Below, one piece after another: positions 10,715-21,915 of a DNA stretch of 64,000 nt. Position 1 is the stretch's first letter; the number at the start of each line of letters is the position of its first letter. Origin of the DNA: Cololabis saira (Eukaryota; Chordata; Actinopteri; Beloniformes; Belonidae); contig NC_084606.1 in the NCBI RefSeq assembly GCF_033807715.1, forward strand, positions 36,336,569 to 36,400,568. The letters are read 5' to 3'. The notes beneath the pieces were generated by a model that saw nothing but the letters and a program-made list of their open reading frames with translations, was not told where the DNA came from and did no database searches. The position numbers and the translations under genes are program-made.

Positions 10715-11660
10715 CAGGGTTATAATAGTTTTGAATTTTTGATTTTAGTTTACCGTATTTTCTGGACTATAAGCCGCACCTGCATATAAGCCACATCCGC
10801 TCTCTTTAAAAAAAAAGATATTTGGCCGCAGATATTTATGTTGTCAGATTAGATATTTACTACATGTACAGAAGGATTTTGAACTGTAAATGATGTACAT
10901 GTTTGTACCTAAATAGATCTTTTCCTAACAGTGTCTTTTAACACGGCAGCAACTTTGCTGATTAAAACAGGACAGAACCAAGAGAAAATAACCGCTATTT
11001 ATCTATTTAGCTGTTTGAAATCTGCTTCTACCTATCTCTATCTGCTAAAGAAGAAGTAGCGTATTCTTCTTTGCATTTATTTTGTCTTAGTTTTTATTCT
11101 TATTCCGGTTAGAGCGCCCCGAGCGGTGGAAGAAAAATCCACAGAATAGCCGCACCTTTGTATAAACTGCACGGTTGAAAACCTATGAAAAAAGTAGCGG
11201 TTTATAGTCCAGAAAATACGGTAGTTTTATTTTGTTTTGACTTTTTCTCCTTCAATTCAGTTAGTTTTAATTCATTTTTAGTGTGGGTTTGCTAGTTTTT
11301 TTTAGTTTTTATATTTTCAAAAATGCTTAGTTTTAGTTTAGTTTTTATTAGTTTTAGTTTTAGTTTTGACGTCACGGACCGTGAGGCGTTCAGGTGCCGT
11401 AGCTGCCAGTTGGAGAGAAACGGCCAGAGCAGAATAAATTGATCATACCAAGAGTCTTATATTGACAGGGATGAAAACAGAGGAAATTATATCTATAATT
11501 TCAGTTTGTTTTAGTTAGTTTTCTAAACACGTAATATAGTTTCAGTTAGTTATCGTTTTTGTCTTTTAATTTTCGTTTTTATTTAGTTCAGTTAACGAAA
11601 TTGTTTTTTCAATTTTAGTTTTCGTTATTTCGTTAGTTTTCGTGAACGATAATAACTCTG
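10715..11660. mobile_element. Non-autonomous hAT, CAGRGTTATWATMGTT termini
   Basis: Left end CAGGGTTATAATAGTTTT; the right end complement is CAGAGTTATTATCGTT. A perfect 8-bp duplication, TGTAGAAG, lies at 10707-10714 and 11661-11668. The subterminal regions are rich in TTTAGTTTTAGTT. It is the same family as 24856-25975, which keeps part of a BED-finger transposase exon. A TA-flanked MITE sits inside at 10753-11221. Confidence 0.9.
10753..11221. mobile_element. TA-flanked MITE, CCGTATTTTCTGGACTATAA termini
   Basis: Inverted termini CCGTATTTTCTGGACTATAA and its complement, with TA on each side (10751-10752, 11222-11223). TA duplication fits the Tc1/mariner superfamily, but family assignment is inferred from that alone. 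No coding content. Confidence 0.8.
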
Positions 11661-11929
11661 TGTAGAAGGTGGCGTGCGCATCTTTCAAGCCCTGTTTTGT
11701 GGACACGCAAGCTTTATAAATGAGGCCCCTGAACCAGTAAGCTGGACGGTGGTGTCTGGTGGAGGTCTGGCGGCCTCTAGTGGCCGCTCGGAGAACTGGT
11801 TAAATAAAGGCCAATGACTGAATGAATATCAAATAAAGCGATAGAATTGTTTTTTTCCCTCTTTATCGTCATAGTCAGTGTATTTTGAAGGATCAAATCC
11901 TTTTTTTTTTTTACATTTGCAAAAAGTAC

Positions 11930-12430
11930 AATGATTACAAGTCTTCACATTATGCAATTTCAAGTTGAATTATAACATATAAAGAGTATAACTCAAATAA
12001 AAAACAAAACAAAAAGCACAACACATTATAACCAGCCAGGGGGATGAAATTATAACAGAAAGCCAAAACATTTACATACATTTATGGTTTTGATTGCTTT
12101 TGAATTGGTAGAAAACTTAATAGAGTCCGGATACTGATTGAGTTCACGCAATGAAAAGAAAAAAAGAGGGTTTTTTGTGTAAGAATTTGGATTTGTGGAT
12201 GTGGAATTTTGCAAGTATAATCAACAAATGAATAATAAATGTTTCTTTCGGCTTTGTTCTAATCGTAACATGGTCAAAAACACCAAACAACACATCCTTC
12301 CAAAATAATTTGAAATCAGTTTCAATGCTTTCAGTGACAAAATTACACATATCACTCCAAAAAGTATGAACAATGGGGCACGGATCAAATACTTAACATC
12401 CCATATTATCAATTTTACATCGTGCAAAAA
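11930..12430 (-). pseudogene. L1-like ORF2 C-terminal scrap
   Basis: Minus-strand frames read CPIVHTFW...ETDFKLFWKDVLFGVF, then IHLLIILAKFHIHKSKF and, after a frameshift near 12145, RELNQYPDSIKFSTNSKAI. This is the pattern of the last 150 or so residues of L1/Tx1-type ORF2. The frame is broken, with no RT or endonuclease. It is a dead fragment. Confidence 0.65.
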
Positions 12431-12539
12431 TCATGGACGTGCCAATCCAACTTTGAAAATCCACTGTGCGCATGCGCAGAACCACAAAGTAGCATTTCTC
12501 GGCAGGGAGCAAAGATTGGCAGAACACCGGCTGCAGCGA

Positions 12540-12784
12540 GGCGGCGCTTCGCTTCGCCGGGACCTTTATTTTGAAGGAGCAGAGCGGAAGCCGCGTCTCC
12601 TCCCGCTGTCATGAGATGACACGAGCCGCGTCCCGTCCCCTCCACGCACGCCCCGCAGCCGCGCACCCACCTGCACCGCAGGATCTGATCCACGGAGCAT
12701 CCTCCGACTGCAGCTGACGCCCTGGTCCTGGTCCTGGTCCTGGTCCTGGTCCTGGTCCTGGTCCCGGTACCATGAGCAGCACCG
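12540..12784 (+). CDS. Candidate first exon A (5' UTR plus 13 coding bases)
   Basis: A CpG-rich, GC-rich stretch ends in ACCATGAGCAGCACCG followed by a GTACGT donor (GT at 12785-12786). The ATG at 12772 has A at -3 and A at +4. The coding piece is 13 bases (M-S-S-T plus one base), leaving phase 1. A three-codon upstream frame, ATG AGA TGA, lies at 12611-12619. The 5' UTR contains a CTGGTC hexamer array. A second candidate first exon with the same end phase lies at 49691-49706 on the same strand. I do not recognise the gene; no downstream exon was found. Without transcript evidence this could be a chance ATG-GT in a CpG island. Confidence 0.4.
12721..12766. repeat. (CTGGTC)n hexanucleotide array
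   Basis: About seven units of CTGGTC lie within 10 bp upstream of the candidate start codon at 12772. If transcribed it would be in the 5' UTR and could vary in length. Confidence 0.85.
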
Positions 12785-12965
12785 GTACGTGATCCATCAC
12801 ACCCTGCGGGGGTTTCTTTTCTCGTCCCCCGCAATGCGTCTGTCGTGGTTTCTGCTTGTCTCGTGACTTCATTGTAGTGATGGAATAGAACAATAATAAT
12901 GGTGGGTGGAGGTGTGGGTGATGCCAGTCTCTGCTGGTCCCGGATCACCAGGGAACACGGGAGGA

Positions 12966-13200
12966 TTTCAATTCAATTCAATTCAATTTTATTTATATAG
13001 CGTCTATTACAACAGAAGTTGTCTCTAGGATCTTTCCAGAGATCCAGAACATAAACCCCGAGCAGTTATTACATAAACAATGTCAGGTAAAAACTCCCCT
13101 AGTGGGAGAAAAACCTTAAGCCAAAGAGTGGCAAGAAAAACTCCCCTTTAGGAGGAAGAAACCTGGACCAGGACCTGGATCATAAGGGGGGGGCCAGACT
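12966..13200. mobile_element. Dispersed repeat with TTTATTTATATAGCG motif
   Basis: Starts with (TTCAA)n, then TTTTATTTATATAGCGTC, and continues with CAGGTAAAAACTCCCCT and GGAGGAAGAAACCTGGACC. These phrases are shared by a very common fish repeat. Short relatives occur near 55463 and 58040. I do not assign a class. Confidence 0.5.
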
Positions 13201-13439
13201 GGGGTGGTCGGGGACATCAGCAGCACACAGCAGGCATCCATGCAGGCAGGTGGAAGCAGCAGCGGGATGACCAGGGGGGGGGGGGGTCGCAGGCCAGCAC
13301 GCAGCTCCTGAAGCTCCGGCCTGCAAACATGCACAAAAGAGATAAAAGGGGGCCAGTACAACAAACTATGGGAACGATGGACAAAAATGATGGCTATGAG
13401 ATACTTATAATTAATAATTAATAAAAATGGAAATGGAGA

Positions 13440-13545
13440 AGAGAGGTCAGGAGGTCAGGAGCCTCCAGGTCCCGGTCCTGGGGGGTCAGGAGCCTCCAGG
13501 TCCTGGTCCTGGGGGGTCAGGAGCCTGGCCCCGGCCGGGGGCCCC
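13440..13545. repeat. 30-bp minisatellite, about 3 units
   Basis: The word GTCAGGAGCCTCCAGGTC recurs with GGTCCTGGGGG spacers at 13457, 13486 and 13516. Probably internal expansion within the same dispersed repeat. Confidence 0.7.
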
Positions 13546-14135
13546 AGCAGCTTGGGGTTCAGCACCACACAAGCCAGATCATGGAGGAAAACTAGACGGC
13601 CAAGGCTTCGGATTAGATCTGGCATTTTATGTATGGGAACAACTTAAGAGAAATTGTAAGTGGGCACTGAGAGCCCCTTTAACAGGACCTCTAAGATAAA
13701 ACACCTAGCTCATGTCTGGGTGTCTGAGGGACCATCAACCTCAAACCTTCACTATCTTCTAGCTTTGTTTTGGGCTTTCCCAGTCTGAAAATCTGTCTTT
13801 CAATGAGCCGTTCAGGTTTGCTGGGTACTGTGACATCACAGTTCCTGGATCAGGGGGTGCTGGTTGGAGTGTTATTGTTATTATATTATTATTATTCAGG
13901 TCCAGTTCTTGTAAAGGGATAGCAGCATAGCCCAGAGCCGTAGCACTGATGTCAAAACAGACACACCCTGTCAAAGGAAGGGGTGGAGTCAACATCTGGC
14001 CCCACATCCTCAAAACAGCTCCCATGAACCGAGCTGTCATGAGGTGATTAGATAAGTCATCAGATTCATTTCCAATAAGGAAACCAAACAAAAAAAACCT
14101 TCATATGTCTGTTAAAAAAAGGCCAAATGTGTCCT
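13546..14135. other. No gene seen
   Basis: Short frames only. Contains a small (TTATTA)n stretch near 13880. Confidence 0.4.
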
Positions 14136-14139
14136 TTAA

Positions 14140-14479
14140 AGGAGCATGAGGCAGGATTGAGGCAGGATTTATGAAAAAAATCCGTATACATTTTAAGTTT
14201 TCTAGTAATAATGTCAGATGAAGCGTTCCAAACCAAAAAGAATGAGCCTCTAGTGTATCTCTCCGTTGCCTTGAACAGGCTGTGTGCTGCAAAATGTGCT
14301 GCAAGGCTGGGGCCGAATTTCCCGCGCTGGGCTGTGGATGTGACGTCACATGACGCTGCATGCACGTTCTCCCCGTTCTCCCGTGCCGGCTTCACTGTTG
14401 GCTGCAGTACCCCCAACGGCCGTCGTGGTGAAGGGTGGCGCTAGAGAGTCTCATTTCTTAAAAGGAGCCTCATGCTCCT
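14140..14479. mobile_element. TTAA-flanked MITE, AGGAGCATGAGGC termini
   Basis: Inverted termini AGGAGCATGAGGC (left) and GCCTCATGCTCCT (right), each bounded by TTAA (14136-14139, 14480-14483). TTAA duplication is the piggyBac signature. The interior is GC-rich and non-coding. Confidence 0.8.
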
Positions 14480-14984
14480 TTAAGGCGGGAATATACTCTA
14501 CGTTGGTGCCTGTGTACCCTGCGTACGTGTCTGTTCGGCTCCCAGCGTACCTCGCGTACCACACGACGAGAGCCCGTCATACCGATGGTGACCAATAGGG
14601 GGCAGTAAGCAGAGCAACAGTTGGAAAAGCTACTTATATTAAGTAGCAGAAGTAGTAGCAGCAGCAGCGGCAGCAGATTAGAAAAACGAACAAGTTTACA
14701 GGACAATATTGGATGATGTAGGAGATTATAATATCGTGTGAATGTGTATGAGTGTGTATGAAAGTTTGGTGGTGGTTGGAGGGGCCGTTTGGCGCGATAT
14801 GGCAGCCACGCTTCCGTCAGTCTGCAGGGCAGCTGCGGCTACAGACGGAGCTAACACCGGGGGAATGTGTATGAATTAATAATGATCTCTGTAAAGCTCT
14901 GGGTGCCTTGAAGGAGCTATATAAAACCACAGCATTATTATTATTATTATTATTACTCTTTATTAATTTGTATTACTTATTTAT

Positions 14985-15085
14985 ATTACTTTTTTACCCC
15001 CTTCCCTGTGTGTGTACTGCTGCTACGTGAGTTTCCCCGTTGAGGGAGTAATAAAGGACTATTTTATCTTATCTTATTATTATTG
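14985..15085 (+). mobile_element. LINE 3' tail
   Basis: Reads TACTGCTGCTACGTGAGTTTC...AATAAAGGACTATTTTATCTTATCTTATT. The AATAAAGGACTAT followed by short TTATC-type repeats is the usual 3' end of fish L2/Rex-type LINEs. A relative is at 42480-42595. Confidence 0.6.
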
Positions 15086-15469
15086 CTTATTATCAAAAAT
15101 GGATAGTCTTTCCAGACTAATTTATCCAGCATTCTCCTTACCCATCTCAACAAGAATGACGAAACAATAAATCCAGTTAATTTTAAGTTCATATGGAGAA
15201 ATAGATGTCAATATACAAGAAAGATTGACATGGTAAAAAACTATGATGATGTTGAATGTGATCGATTTCAATATCATGAATGGTGTCTTGAAACTGAAAT
15301 AGTTACAATCGTTCCTTACAAATAGACATTCCATCTGATTTATTGTTCCTAATATGATTCCAAGTCATTCATTCATTAATTCATTAATTTGCAAGTCATT
15401 CAATAGTATTTTTATTGAAAAACAGAGTATTTAAAATAAAATAAGTCCCGTCAATTTACCCGTCAATTT

Positions 15470-15652
15470 GACTCCGGGAGCTCCCGGCACCGAGGCTCGG
15501 CGTGTCCCTCCGCGGTACTCCCGGGGACTCTAGTCCCGCAGCACCAGTGAGTATTTTCACCGGACATTTTGACCGGAGAGATTATAAAATACCGGACTTC
15601 GGCATATTTTACCGGACAAAGTCCCGCAATTACCGGACAACGGAAACCCTGA
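15470..15652. mobile_element. hAT terminus, CAGGGTTTCCGTTGTCCGG
   Basis: The right edge is CCGGACAACGGAAACCCTG, preceded by repeated ACCGGACA words. It looks like a hAT end. The partner terminus and duplication were not found. Confidence 0.5.
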
Positions 15653-16040
15653 GGGGAAGTTAACCTGCATGGGGAACTTTCTCCAGGGGAGAGCAGCATA
15701 ATCGTGCCAGCTGGGATCAGACCGGGAACAGCGATACTAGCGGCCAGAGCGAGAACTGCAGGTCGCGTACGCGTTCAGTGTCTTTTTGAGAACGTGCACG
15801 TCGACGCGCCGTTTTGGACGCAGGATACGTGTGACGTCACGCATACGCGTTCTGAACGGCGAGTATATACAGCCCTTTAAAGGAGGGATTACGTAGAAAT
15901 AAACAACTCTAGTTCCAACAAGATGAGAAAAAAAAAGGCCAGGAATGTCAAGACAAGAAAAGCAGATGGACGTCCGAGATCGGCCGAGTCCTGGCTGACC
16001 GACGGGTGGTCCAGAGACCCAGGACGGGCCTCCGTTTGGA

Positions 16041-16490
16041 CAGGGACGCCTCCAAAGATTTTTCATAGGGGGGGCCAGATGGGGCCACTTAAATTCTTGG
16101 GGTGGACACCAAAACTAGAAGCCATCATCATCATCATCATCAACAAAAGCTATTACATTAGTAGTATAAAGGCTCAGAAATACTTAAAGAAACGCCTACT
16201 GATACAGCCTACTTAGGTTTATTGTGTTACATTTAATGTTACTAATGGTCTAATGTGCATAGACTAGTAGTACAACTGTGAGTGATGGCAGATCAAGAGA
16301 GGCTTCCTGGACCTGGCTGGCTGTGCATTTGGCCCAAATGATTTGGGATGAAACGCATAACTGACGATACAATCTATGTGACCGGCAAGTGTGTTTTTTT
16401 TGTTTTTTTGTATTGAGGCAAGTGTGGTGGCCAGCAAATTTGTAGGGGGGGCCGTGGCCACCCCTGGCCAAGCCCCTGGTGGCGCCACTG
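16041..16490. mobile_element. Non-autonomous hAT with 8-bp duplication CGTTTGGA
   Basis: Left end CAGGGACGCCTCCAAAG; the right-end complement is CAGTGGCGCCACCAGGGG. A perfect 8-bp duplication CGTTTGGA lies at 16033-16040 and 16491-16498. 450 bp, non-coding, with runs of G near both ends and a small (ATC)n tract. Confidence 0.9.
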
Positions 16491-16498
16491 CGTTTGGA

Positions 16499-16865
16499 CG
16501 GGGCGAGCCGGGCTGCCAGAGCTGCTAATCATTAGCAGCTAATGGGAGTGCTGCAGTGAGGCTGGAGAAATCCATCAGCGCTTGTCTGGAACCCGCCGGG
16601 GGAAGGAGGAAAACAAGGAGCATTGTTGGTCCGGGACTGCAGCTCCCGTCTTCCTGATGCCTTTACGACTTTGACCTTTCAGCCGTGGAGGAATGTTGGC
16701 TGGAGGTGTCTGTGAGTTCACGACTACCTGTGAGGACAGCTGCTCTGCACATGCTCTCCAGCTCCTCTCCCCAGTCCCGAGCAACAGAATCCCCCGTGAG
16801 GGGATCCAGCTGCATCTGCACCCCTGGATTCACATGTGAACCCCACTCTTTCCTGGACTCTTTCC
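16499..16865. other. Unique-looking DNA, no gene confirmed
   Basis: An open frame at 16685-16894 crosses into the next hAT and has no domain. No other signal. Confidence 0.4.
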
Positions 16866-17731
16866 CAGGGCCGGTTCTAGAACATGATGACTAGGCTGCA
16901 TCTCAGATCAGAGGGGGTGCACATGCCTGGCACGTTATTCAACACTAAATTATGCATTTTCCCATAATTTCAAGCGGAATGATACTAGCAAAACAAGAAT
17001 ATTGAAAGTGTATTTCAAATGCTCTATTGCAGCAATATCGCTGCAGAACAAAGAAAATGCTACATTTAGTCTGGGCTACCTCACCCATCAGACATCTAGC
17101 AACAGATGTTACTTACCCTGAAAATAAAACATAGAAATTCAAACTAATTTTATCTATACAGCTCAAAACCATCACTAAACATGACAGTCATTTCAAGTGG
17201 AATGATACCAGTCAAACAATAATATTTAAAGTGTCTTTCAAGTGCATTTTTGCAGCAATATCGCTGCAGAACAAAGGAAATGCTACATTTAGTCTAGGCT
17301 ACCTCACCCATCAGACAATCTAGCAAAAGAAAATAAAACATAGCAACAAAAATAAATATAACCATAAATATAAACTTGCTTGCGTCGTTGTGCTTGAACC
17401 ACTTCCGAATATCCATGGTTACTTTGTGTTAACGGAGCAGCAGAGAGCAGCGTCTTGCTGATGCAGGAAACTGTTGGACACAGATCAGTGACGGACACTG
17501 GCTGATTTATGGTTCCGCGTTGCACCAACGCAGAACTTATGGCGTAGAATACGCGGGGACGCGAACGTACGGTGCGCGTCGCCGCGTACCCTACACCGTC
17601 CATTTAACGCGGAACCATAAATCAGGCTTAACGCGTGCGCGTTTGTCAATTTCTTTTCGTCTTTTCAACTGAGCATGCAAACACATAAACTGAGGGTGCA
17701 ATGCTTATGCACCCTCCTAGAACTGGGCCTG
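16866..17731. mobile_element. Non-autonomous hAT, CAGGGCCGGTTCTAG termini
   Basis: Left end CAGGGCCGGTTCTAG; the right-end complement is CAGGCCCAGTTCTAG. 8-bp flanks CTCTTTCC (16858-16865) and CTCTTTTC (17732-17739), one mismatch. The interior carries an imperfect direct duplication (about 16965-17105 and 17188-17330), and a Harbinger-type MITE at 17500-17627. Confidence 0.85.
17500..17627. mobile_element. GGCTGATTTATGGTTCCGCG MITE, copy a
   Basis: Near-palindromic MITE: GGCTGATTTATGGTTCCGCG on the left and its complement on the right, with a CG-rich core holding GTACGGTGCG and CGCGTACC. Relatives at 19218-19361, 22736-22867, 32246-33014 and a scrap at 30786-30830. In the clearest copy the flanks are TTA, so PIF/Harbinger is inferred. 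Confidence 0.8.
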
Positions 17732-17941
17732 CTCTTTTCTGGACTCTTTTCTGTTTTTTTGTCCGACTCTGGCTCACTTCTGACGTCGTCCTCGCAAGGT
17801 CTTTATCTGAGTCAGGTTTTATTTGGGTAACTCTTCCATAGATGTGATCGGGGTTCTTTTCTACTGAAGGTTATTTTGCATTTTAAAGTCCGGCAGCCCA
17901 ACTTGGATCTTCTAACCCTAACTTGATGAATTACTAACAAA

Positions 17942-19986
17942 TAGAGATGCACCGATCAGGATTTTGAGGGCCGATCACCAAAATCAGTATCTGCTGATCC
18001 CGATATTGCCGATCACCGATCACAGTGTGAAATCCATAAATTCTTCAATATTGTTGTCTCATGTACACGACACTGACATTGTATTATTAGGTATGAAAAT
18101 TAGGAGGTGAGAAAGTATCATGAATTGAACCCTGTTTTATTGCAGGCTGAGGCAATGTGCAATATTTCACCCTCTAGAGGCTCTAAGAGATGATTGAGAC
18201 TCATGTAGCTTATTAACTTAAGCTTTCCTGTGGTAATAAATGTGTACAACACAACTTGCGGTACACCAACACATACAACAGTAGACATGTCACTCTCTTA
18301 GAGTTGTAAACTATAAACCTTAGTTTTCCTGAGGAAAAAGGAATAAATCTTAAAATAAAAAATATATTATGAATTATTAAGCTTTGTGAAAGCTTTAGCG
18401 ATAGCATCCGCCGTGTGTGAGGAAACTCTTGTGAGTGAAACTCGTCACACTAGAACTCCACATGTCACTCATGGAGCCGACTGACACGACTGTCGTCCTG
18501 CGTGAGGGTTAGGACTGTATATAGTTTGGTAAAACTCCGGTGGACATTCATCAGTGAAATAATTACGACTCGGCAGCGTGTACCGCAGATCCAAGCAGCT
18601 AACGACGCGTTTAAACCCGATGTCTTTTACAACGACAAACGGCTGATGATCAAGGCGTATGAATCCATTACCTTAGGATATAGTTCTTTATTTTTCTTGC
18701 TGTTGTTGCTGTCGTTTATAGATCTCTGTTACGTTCAGCTGAGTTAGCGGCGTTGCTGCACGTTCCTGTCCTTTATATACTCCTTGACTTGAGAAACTTT
18801 CAAATATCAGTTTGTTGTCTTGAAATTTTTTTATAACATTCCTCCTCGCGGTATCTCCTTTGGACACACCTTACAAACTGCAAATTTGTTGTCACATTCC
18901 AGGGGTATTCAACTAAAACTTTAAGAGGTCCAGTTAGAGAAAGCTGCCTCACAGCTGTATGTGGACCAAACATGGGCAGGATGTTTTAAGATGGTCAGCT
19001 TATTTTCTGTGACTTCAGTTCAGACTTGAGTGAATATGTTTGATGAAAAACTTTGTGTTTTGTCTCAGTGGCATTTCACATTAGCATTTTTAATGAGCGC
19101 CACAGTCTCTGAACGTATGAGACACTGGTTTTGTGTCCCAGTGGGAAGACTGAACAAGGATGAATCTGTCCATTCCGGGTTGAAAGCTTTATTTTCACTG
19201 TCCACTTTTCTCTTCTAAAACCTGAATTATGGTTCCGCGTTAAATCGACGCAGAGCCTACGGCGTAGGGTACGCGGCGACGAACATCGTACGGTGCGTGT
19301 CGCCGCGTACCGTACGCCATAGGCTCTGCGTTGGTGTAATGCGAAACCATAAATCAGCCTTTAGAGAGCGTCATTACTTGTCTCTCTGTCTCGCACTCAC
19401 TCGTCTCTCTGTCTTTCTTCTTGTCTCCGGCTCACTCCTCTCTCCGTGTCATCTCCCTCTATCGCTAACTTCCCTTTCCACCTGTTACCCGCCCCTCATC
19501 TCTGTATAGAGTCAAGCTAATTACACGGATTTGATTGGCTGAGCAGCATCACGTGGGATGGCTTAACTCGTATGCAATTGGTCTGTAAGGTCTGCTAAAC
19601 AAATGCCGTAGAGAATAGTAAAGCTGCGCTGGTTAAAATAGAAGTGCCCTGTCAAAATGTAGAATCCCTCGGTAATTTATTGATTACAGGTCTGGGTCCG
19701 CGGAGGATGGCGTCTGGGTCCGGACCCGGACCGCGGTCCGCCAGTTAGTGACCTCTGTCCTATTTCGGACATTGTAAAACTCCCATACCGGCGAGACCGG
19801 TCACGCCCCCTTAGCAGACCTGGGTGTGAAATGCGGGAATGCACGCGCTGGCGACGGTTTGTTGTTGTAAACCTCATTGGATCTGCCGGCTGTGAACTAT
19901 TATTTTGAGAACGCCGATCAAAACCGATTATCAACCGGCATTATCGGCCGATGCCGATTGGTTCCCAATCGATCGGTGCATCTCTA
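17942..19986. mobile_element. hAT element, TAGAGATGCACCGATC termini
   Basis: Termini TAGAGATGCACCGATC and GATCGGTGCATCTCTA are perfect inverted repeats. Flanks CTAACAAA (17934-17941) and GTAACAAA (19987-19994) match at 7 of 8 bases. 2,045 bp with repeated CCGATCA words near both ends. No transposase frame survives. A Harbinger-type MITE lies inside at 19218-19361. Confidence 0.9.
19218..19361. mobile_element. GGCTGATTTATGGTTCCGCG MITE, copy b
   Basis: AACCTGAATTATGGTTCCGC at left and a complementary right end ACCATAAATCAGCC, with the shared CGCAGAGCCTACGGCG core. Inserted within the hAT at 17942-19986. Confidence 0.8.
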
Positions 19987-19994
19987 GTAACAAA

Positions 19995-20763
19995 CGCCTG
20001 CTAATCCTTAGGGTAATAGTTGTTCTTCAGGGGCTGGGACTACAGAAGTGGGACCAGCACTCCGTGTGGAGGCTCTCCCTCTCACAGGAAATGGTCTGCT
20101 GTCATGCCCAGCCTGGTGTGGGACTTGAACGCAACATTGTTTGCTCGGTCGATGTTCAGCAGAGGTGTGCTCCAGTTTAAATCAAACAGGCTAGACGTGT
20201 TGAGCGCACCCTCGAACGAAACCGGCAGCATTGTCAAATAACATTCATTTAATTCCAGGAATAGACGTAATTGTGCTGCTTAAAAGCGCAGAATTGCATG
20301 TCATTATTTGTGGGCCTTGTGTTCAGTTCCTGGGTGTCTTCTTGGTTTGGACACATTGACAGCGCTGAGCCCTCTCACCCCTCCACCGGGGGGTAATTAT
20401 CAGTGACTAACAAGGATGGATGATGGGAAAATAGTGTGTTATCTCCAGCTTAGCTCACTGCCACAGGCCACAGAAGGGGAGGGATCCGATCAATGTTCTC
20501 ATGCTGCTTGTGTACATGTATCTGTTGACAAACGGATAGATAGAGGGTCTATTAAATAAGCGGGTTAACGAGATCCCTGGAGTCTAAAACCAGGATTTCC
20601 AGTGACGCGAAGGTGCCTCTCTCTTAACCTAGCCAAATCACCATGGCAACTTATCCTAAACTCATAACCTGGTCCAGAGTAGTTTTAGACCAGTTTCTCA
20701 GATTAAATTGTCTGAAATTTATGATAACAGGAGGAAGTGTCTGGGGTGAAGGAAGTCTGGGCA
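19995..20763. other. No gene seen
   Basis: Unrecognised sequence without coding signal, possibly single-copy. Short frames lack domains. Confidence 0.4.
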
Positions 20764-20824
20764 TCGTAGGTTTTGATTCTCAGATTTCAACTTTTGATTC
20801 TCAGATATCAGGTTTTGATTCTCA
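20764..20824. repeat. 21-bp minisatellite, left part (3 units)
   Basis: Units of TTTTGATTCTCAGATTTCA(GC) that continue at 21574 after an inserted element. A 21-bp unit keeps frame, giving a repeated FDSQISA heptapeptide in one frame, which I regard as chance. Confidence 0.85.
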
Positions 20825-21573
20825 GGATGCTTTCACACCTGTGGCCCATTTGTTTTGTTCCGATTCAGGGGCTCAATCGATACAGTTGTTTCGTTTCTCG
20901 TTTGTGGGGTTTGTGTTCACAAGGCAACCGTCTGTAGCGGTTGAAAGCTGTTAACAAATGCCATGCGCGAACCAACTGTTCAGAAATGGACACGGAAGGA
21001 GTTTCCTCTTCTGCACCCCGGGAAAAACAAAAAGCCGCTTTCACAGAGAGGGTGCAAAGCGGCGACTGCCGCCGGCGATCCCGTTCATTTATGTGCTACT
21101 GGCGCAAGAGCGGACCGCTCTGCGGGCGAGAAGGCGCCTGCCGCGGCGTTTGTGCTGCGCAAACCCTGCCTGAATTGAACATTTTTTAATTTCACCATGC
21201 CGCGCTGGGACGACATCTTGGCACGTCCAATAGGAGAGAAGGGAGAAGAGAGAAAGTTGTGTCCAATAGGAGAGAAGCTGGTGGAGGCTGCACCAACTCT
21301 TCTCCTTGCGCCGCGGAGCACATACACAAGAATGGAGTTGTGTCGGTTGCTGTGTCGATTATGTTCTCACGCCAAATAAAAAAAATTAACTGCTCCAGGT
21401 CTCGAATGGAAGCGAGCCGAGACCACCTCTCCTAGGAGATCTCAGCTCGCTTATTTTGTGCCGCATCGGAGCGTGATTGCTGTGTTCACATGTACCAAAC
21501 GATCCGATCTTTAGGGGGAAACGCTCCCTGTTCCGGAACAACTGCTCCAAATGGGACAGGTGTGAAAGCACCC
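20825..21573. mobile_element. MITE, GGRTGCTTTCACACCTG termini, TCA flanks
   Basis: Left end GGATGCTTTCACACCTG; the right-end complement is GGGTGCTTTCACACCTG. TCA lies on both sides (20822-20824, 21574-21576). The 749-bp interior is GC-rich, with short frames that lack domains. It splits a minisatellite. Superfamily uncertain. Confidence 0.75.
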
Positions 21574-21915
21574 TCAGATTTCAGCTTTTGATTCTCATAT
21601 TTCAGGTTTTGATTCTTATATTTCAGCTTTTGATTCTCATATTTCAGCTTTTGATTCTCATATTTCAGCTTCTAATTCTCATATTTCAGCTTTTGATTCT
21701 CATATTTCAGCTTCTAATTCTCATATTTCAGCTTTTGATTCTCATATTTCAGCTTTCGATTTCTCAGATTTCAGCTTTTGATTCTCAGATTTCAGCTTTT
21801 GATTCTCAGATTTCAGCTTTTGATTCTCAGATTTCAGCTTTTGGTTCTCAGATTTCAGCTTTTGATTCTCAGATTTCAGCTTTTGATTCTCAGATTTCAG
21901 CTTTTGGTTCTCAAC
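21574..21915. repeat. 21-bp minisatellite, right part (about 16 units)
   Basis: Units of TTTTGATTCTCATATTTCAG change about midway (near 21767) to TTTTGATTCTCAGATTTCAG. The T-to-G variant is homogeneous within each half, suggesting local amplification of two unit types. The 150-residue open frame across it is a repeat product. Confidence 0.9.

Larger units (their letters stand above)
10540..11728. mobile_element. PIF/Harbinger-like element end, copy 2, interrupted
   Basis: 10540-10714 and 11661-11728 together align with 2297-2531, ending in the same TTTATAAATGAGGCCCC. The alignment is broken exactly by the hAT element at 10715-11660. Removing that element and one target duplication gives a continuous copy. 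Confidence 0.7.
14480..15890. mobile_element. Possible larger element bounded by GGCGGGAATATACTC-like ends
   Basis: The left sequence TTTAAGGCGGGAATATACTC and the right GAGTATATACAGCCCTTTAAA look like imperfect inverted termini at TTAA sites. The subterminal regions both hold GCGTACG/CGTACGCG words. Inside are a LINE 3' tail (14985-15085), a 14.8-kb-side (ATT)n run and a hAT end near 15652. Low certainty. Confidence 0.35.

Noticed and set aside
21574..21915. CRISPR-like regular array
   Set aside because: There are no unique spacers between the 21-bp units, and the host is a vertebrate.
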